Part shown: positions 60,612 to 64,000 of the stretch, in pieces
How positions within the stretch are numbered: position 1 is the stretch's first letter
Layout: every line of letters starts with the position of its first letter
Origin: an uncultured Caulobacter sp.
GTDB taxonomy: Bacteria > Pseudomonadota > Alphaproteobacteria > Caulobacterales > Caulobacteraceae
DNA: 64,000 nt
NCBI GenBank assembly: GCA_913776195.1
Contig: CAJYMH010000031.1
Location: forward strand, 62,001 to 126,000
Reading direction: 5' to 3'
The notes under the pieces: model-generated
What the model saw: the letters and a program-made list of their open reading frames with translations, nothing else
Database searches by the model: none
What the model was told of the DNA's origin: nothing
Translations under genes and position numbers: made by a program

Positions 60612-62657
60612 ATGGCGCGCAAGGTGGGTACGGCTCTCGGCGAAGAGCTTTATGGGGACAGCGGTCCGGACGAACTGCTCGGCATGGGCGGCGACGACAA
60701 GCTGTACGGCAACGATGGCGACAACCTTCTCGACGGGGGCGATGGCGTCGACCAGTTGTTCGGGGGGAACAACGCGGACCGTATGCTCGGCGGCGCAGGC
60801 AACGACCTGCTCTATGGAAACGAAGGCGCGGACGTCCTCGTGGGCGGCGCGGGTTCGGACAAGCTCTACGGCGCTGGCGGCGCCGATGTGATCTACGGCG
60901 ATGCGGAGAGCACGGTCAGCGCGCTTTCGTCCGGCGTGCAGACCGTAACGACCGCCGCAAGCGCGACCTCGACCTTGCGATCCATGAATTTCATCATCGC
61001 GGGCGAACCGGGCGTGATGGTGACGGTTGCGGAAACCGCCGCCGGGGCACTGGCCTTCGAGCTGGTGGTCACCGACACGATCACCTCTGCGGCTGACAAG
61101 GTCGATGTCGGCGACCTTCGCGGCTTGTTCTTCCACGTCTCCACCGAAGGCCTGCTCAACGCGTCCAAGTTCACCATCAGCGGCGCCGACGTAACGAGCC
61201 GCCAAGTCGCCGCCAACGCCGTGATCGATCTTGGCAACGCGGCCAACATGCAGGGGCGCGACCATGCCCCATTCGACATCGGCGTCGAGTTTGGAACCTC
61301 GGGCGTCGGCAAGGACGACATCCGCAAGACCAGCTTCACCCTGTCCCATGCCGACCAACCGCTGAAGCTGGAGTTCGTGGCTCAACAATGGTTCGGCGCA
61401 AGGCTGACCAGCGTCAGCGAGAACGGCGTCGGCCGCGAGCAAAGCCTGAAGCTGGTAAGCCAGGCGCCGGCCGTGCCCGCCGCGCCGACGCTTCCCACGA
61501 CGCCGACCAACCCCACGACGCCGTCTTCGGGCGGCGATGATCTGATCGAGGCCGGGGCTGGAAACGACCGCATCTATGGCGGAGCCGGCGATGACGAGAT
61601 GCAGGGTGAAGGCGGCGACGACCTGATCGCGGGCGGGACCGACAACGGCAAGCTCGGAGCGGTGATCAGCGTCGGCGACAATCTCTACGGCAATGACGGC
61701 CGCGATACCTTCATCTTCGCCAAGGGCGACGGCGTCGATATGATCTGGGACTTTCAGCCCGGGATCGACCACATCGAGATCAGCGGCTACAGCGCCGGCT
61801 CCATCGACTCGGTCATCCTGGTGGGCGGGGTGACCAACCGCATCGCCACTGGCGCGCATCAGAAGATCGCGCTGATCCTGGACGGCGGTTCGGACGCGAT
61901 CATCTTCAACGACTTCCCCAACCCGCAGGCGGGTGATGGAGCCATCCGCTTCGCTGACGGGACGGTATTGTCCTCGGCGGAACTGGTCCAGCGCGCCCAG
62001 GCGGGGTCTGTGACCTCTGCGGTGGCGGCCACGGTTCTGCGCAGCGCCAACGCCCTGGCCGCTAACGACATCGGCGCAAGCGGAAGTCTGGACACAGATC
62101 TCGCCACGGTCGAAGCGATCATCGACGCCGCCGATGCGACCACCTCGGTGGCGACCCTGTCCTATCAGTTCTTCACCGGTAAGACGCCCACGGCCGGGGG
62201 GCTGGACTATCTGGTGTCGCCGAACGGATCGAACGCCAACAACCTCAACTCCGCCTACTTCCAGTCCTTCAACCTGGAGAACCGCTACATCAACTTCGCG
62301 GTGAACCTGGGGCGCGACGGCGAGGGCAAGGACAAGTTCGCCGCCGCCTACGGCAATCTCAGCCTCATCGACGCGACGAAGAAGGCCTACAAGGAGATCT
62401 TCGGATCCACTCCCAACGACAAGAAGGCCGGCGACCTGATCGCCGGACGCGAGGCCTACTTCTACAGCTACGGCAAGACGGACTTGGGTGCGAAGGCGGC
62501 CATGGTCGGCTGGCTGCTGGCCGAGGCGGAAAAGGGCGACATCGGCGTCTACGCCAAGTCCAACGCCGACTTTCTGGCCCACCTCATCGAGGGCGCGTCG
62601 GCGTCGGTGGACCTGATCGGCGTCTACGGAAAGCCTGACTACGCCTTCGGAGGTTGA
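60612..62657 (+). CDS. RTX calcium-binding protein with RsaA-like C-terminal domain
   Basis: A 681-aa acidic protein with no N-terminal signal. RTX nonapeptides (GGxGxDxLx) fill about residues 15-97 (GMGGDDKLYGNDGDNLL...) and 305-385 (GAGNDRIYGGAGDDEMQG), separated by an uncharacterised beta-rich region and a Pro/Thr linker. Residues about 510-665 (YQFFTGKTPTAGGLDYLV; NLENRYINFAVNLG; FAAAYGNLS) resemble the LPS-binding N-terminal region of Caulobacter S-layer RsaA. Probably a type I-secreted surface protein; secretion genes are not in the window. Confidence 0.82.
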   Translation: MARKVGTALGEELYGDSGPDELLGMGGDDKLYGNDGDNLLDGGDGVDQLFGGNNADRMLGGAGNDLLYGNEGADVLVGGAGSDKLYGAGGADVIYGDAESTVSALSSGVQTVTTAASATSTLRSMNFIIAGEPGVMVTVAETAAGALAFELVVTDTITSAADKVDVGDLRGLFFHVSTEGLLNASKFTISGADVTSRQVAANAVIDLGNAANMQGRDHAPFDIGVEFGTSGVGKDDIRKTSFTLSHADQPLKLEFVAQQWFGARLTSVSENGVGREQSLKLVSQAPAVPAAPTLPTTPTNPTTPSSGGDDLIEAGAGNDRIYGGAGDDEMQGEGGDDLIAGGTDNGKLGAVISVGDNLYGNDGRDTFIFAKGDGVDMIWDFQPGIDHIEISGYSAGSIDSVILVGGVTNRIATGAHQKIALILDGGSDAIIFNDFPNPQAGDGAIRFADGTVLSSAELVQRAQAGSVTSAVAATVLRSANALAANDIGASGSLDTDLATVEAIIDAADATTSVATLSYQFFTGKTPTAGGLDYLVSPNGSNANNLNSAYFQSFNLENRYINFAVNLGRDGEGKDKFAAAYGNLSLIDATKKAYKEIFGSTPNDKKAGDLIAGREAYFYSYGKTDLGAKAAMVGWLLAEAEKGDIGVYAKSNADFLAHLIEGASASVDLIGVYGKPDYAFGG

Positions 62658-62661
62658 TGCG

Positions 62662-62696
62662 AAAAGGGCCGCCGTCGAGAGACGGCGACCCCTTCA
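62662..62696. terminator. Hairpin terminator between convergent genes
   Basis: GCCGTC-GAGA-GACGGC core with imperfect GGG/CCC extensions and a run of A on the left, giving U's for the leftward thiolase transcript. Confidence 0.55.
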
Positions 62697-62716
62697 TAAG
62701 CCAGTCTTCACCTGGA

Positions 62717-63904
62717 TCAGAAGATCTCGAACAGGCCCGCCGCACCCATCCCGCCGCCGATGCACATGGTGACGACGGCGGTTTTGGCCTTGCGGCGCTG
62801 GCCTTCCATCAGCACATGGCCGACGCAACGGGCGCCGGTCATGCCGAAGGGGTGGCCGATGGCGATGGAGCCGCCGTTGACGTTGTATTTCTCCGGGTCG
62901 ATGCCCAGGCGGTCGCGGCTGTAGAGGCACTGGGAGGCGAAGGCCTCGTTAAGCTCCCACAGATCGATGTCATCGACCTTGAGACCATGGCGCTCCAGCA
63001 GGCGCGGCACGGCGAACACCGGGCCGATGCCCATCTCGTCCGGCTCGCAACCAGCGACAGCGAAGCCCTTGAAGGCGCCCAGCGGCTTCAGGCCGCGACG
63101 CTCGGCCTCCTTGGCCTCCATGATCACCACGGCGGCGGCGCCGTCGGACAGCTGGCTGGCGTTGCCCGCAGTGACGAAGTTGCCCGGACCCTTCACCGGC
63201 TCTAGCGAAGCCAGGCCCTCCAGGGTGGTGTCGGGGCGATTGCACTCGTCGCGATCAACCACGTAGTCGACCAGGCTCTCTTCCTTGGTGGCCTTGTCGA
63301 TCTTCTTCATCTTCACCTGCATCGGGACGATCTCGTCCTTGAACAGGCCGGCGGCCTGGGCGGCGGCGATGCGCTGCTGTGAGCGCAAGGCGTATTCGTC
63401 CTGATACTCGCGGGCGACATTGTAGCGCTTGGCCACGATGTCGGCGGTGTCGATCATCGCCATCCACAGGGCCGGGTGGGTCTTGAGCAGCTTCTCTTCG
63501 GTGATGTGGAAGCGGTTCATGTGGCCGCCCATGTTCACCAGGGAGATGGACTCCACCCCGCCGCCCACGGCAACGTCGGCGCCGTCGTTCTTCACATAGT
63601 TGGCGGCGGTGGCGATGGCCTGCAGGCCGGAGGAGCAGAAGCGGTTGATCGTTTGGCCGGAGGTGGTCACCGGCAGGCCGGCCCACATGGCGGCGTTGCG
63701 GGCCACGTTCATGCCGGTGGCGCCTTCGGGGCCGCCGCAGCCCAGGACAACGTCCTCGACCTCGGCGCCTTCCAGTCCGGCGCGTTGCACGGCGTGCTGG
63801 ATGGCGTGGCCGGCCATGGCCGCGCCATGGGTGTTGTTGAAGCCGCCGCGGCCAGACTTGGCGAGACCGGTTCGGGCGTAGGAGACGATGACCGCTTCAC
63901 GCAT
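62717..63904 (-). CDS. Acetyl-CoA C-acyltransferase (second thiolase)
   Basis: A 395-aa thiolase. Catalytic Cys in [11 protein letters not shown] (about residue 88), His in [13 protein letters not shown], Cys in [19 protein letters not shown] precedes the ATG. It is distinct from the thiolase at 50009 (different SMTR-like insert, GHPFGMTGA versus GHPLGATGA). A MerR-type operator similar to that at 46420 lies about 75 bases upstream, so it is probably co-regulated with the 46-53 kb operon. Confidence 0.94.
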   Translation of the reverse strand: MREAVIVSYARTGLAKSGRGGFNNTHGAAMAGHAIQHAVQRAGLEGAEVEDVVLGCGGPEGATGMNVARNAAMWAGLPVTTSGQTINRFCSSGLQAIATAANYVKNDGADVAVGGGVESISLVNMGGHMNRFHITEEKLLKTHPALWMAMIDTADIVAKRYNVAREYQDEYALRSQQRIAAAQAAGLFKDEIVPMQVKMKKIDKATKEESLVDYVVDRDECNRPDTTLEGLASLEPVKGPGNFVTAGNASQLSDGAAAVVIMEAKEAERRGLKPLGAFKGFAVAGCEPDEMGIGPVFAVPRLLERHGLKVDDIDLWELNEAFASQCLYSRDRLGIDPEKYNVNGGSIAIGHPFGMTGARCVGHVLMEGQRRKAKTAVVTMCIGGGMGAAGLFEIF

Positions 63905-63975
63905 GGCGTTTCCCTCTTAAACGTTAGTTTGAATTGGGGCGACCCTAGGCCATGCGCGAGGCGAGCGCCAGTTCC

Positions 63976-63988
63976 CGTAAACGTCAAC
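63976..63988. promoter_or_regulatory. MerR-type operator candidate upstream of thiolase
   Basis: On the minus strand GTTGACGTTTACG, matching GTTGACGCTAACG at 46420 in 11 of 13 positions. Likely bound by the same LiuR-like MerR regulator. Confidence 0.55.
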
Positions 63989-64000
63989 CTAAGTGACCTT

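Noticed and set aside
1..64000. tRNA, rRNA, CRISPR arrays, IS elements or prophage
   Set aside because: I looked for T-loop-like GGTTCGAATCC strings, regular spacer repeats, transposase motifs and terminal inverted repeats and saw none I could support.

Overview
The window is high-GC bacterial chromosome with densely packed, mostly operonic genes. It most likely comes from the Caulobacteraceae (Caulobacter/Phenylobacterium group). The lineage signals are a ChpT-type histidine phosphotransferase whose sequence closely resembles the Caulobacter protein, the alphaproteobacterial PhyR/NepR/EcfG general stress response (GSR) locus, class I lysyl-tRNA synthetase, UrcA-family secreted proteins, and an RTX protein with a domain like the LPS-anchoring N-terminus of the Caulobacter S-layer protein RsaA. 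I see no rRNA, tRNA, CRISPR array, prophage or insertion sequence; this is housekeeping chromosome with a few accessory patches.

Layout. 1-3.7 kb: molybdenum cofactor operon moaA-moaD-moaE-moaB-moaC, meeting a convergent xdhC-like gene. 3.8-8.5 kb: aldo/keto reductase, alanine dehydrogenase with a divergent Lrp/AsnC regulator, then a minus-strand operon of fumarylacetoacetate-hydrolase-family enzyme, maleylacetoacetate isomerase and beta-carbonic anhydrase. 8.7-13.2 kb: ABC ATPase plus a giant permease fused to an M1 aminopeptidase. 13.2-25.8 kb: a stress-response island built round phyR / nepR-ecfG-phyK. I found nine GGAAC-N16/17-CGTT promoters here, the consensus of the stress sigma factor. 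They precede small membrane proteins, lipoproteins, an entericidin and the core regulators; sodB and a GAF-PAS-HWE hybrid kinase sit among them.

25.8-28.8 kb: orphan cheR, a single-domain receiver, chpT, a DUF3553 protein and cysQ. 28.8-32.4 kb: the ydbH-ynbE-ydbL envelope lipid-transport trio. 32.5-44.1 kb: dapB, maeB, an Hsp70-like protein, an M16 protease, acs and lysS. 44.3-46 kb: two tandem UrcA genes with a shared upstream element and an S24/CI-like regulator with a 31-bp palindrome. 46.0-53.4 kb: a MerR regulator and a beta-oxidation operon (two acyl-CoA dehydrogenases, thiolase, FadJ-type bifunctional enzyme); a similar operator lies upstream of a second thiolase at 62.7-63.9 kb. 53.6-57.2 kb: tandem hybrid histidine kinases, the second having lost its key catalytic residues. 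57.2-59.8 kb: vsr, cysK and a cytosine DNA methyltransferase. 59.9-62.7 kb: a small lipoprotein, a 44-aa ORF and the RTX/RsaA-like protein.

Functional logic: the 13-26 kb segment looks like a physically clustered GSR regulon in which PhyK and perhaps other HWE-type kinases act on PhyR, PhyR titrates NepR, and EcfG transcribes its own locus and flanking envelope genes. The 46-53 kb operon and the 63 kb thiolase probably form a fatty-acid/branched-chain acyl-CoA catabolic regulon under the MerR regulator. All assignments are from reading the sequence and family knowledge; no database search was run.
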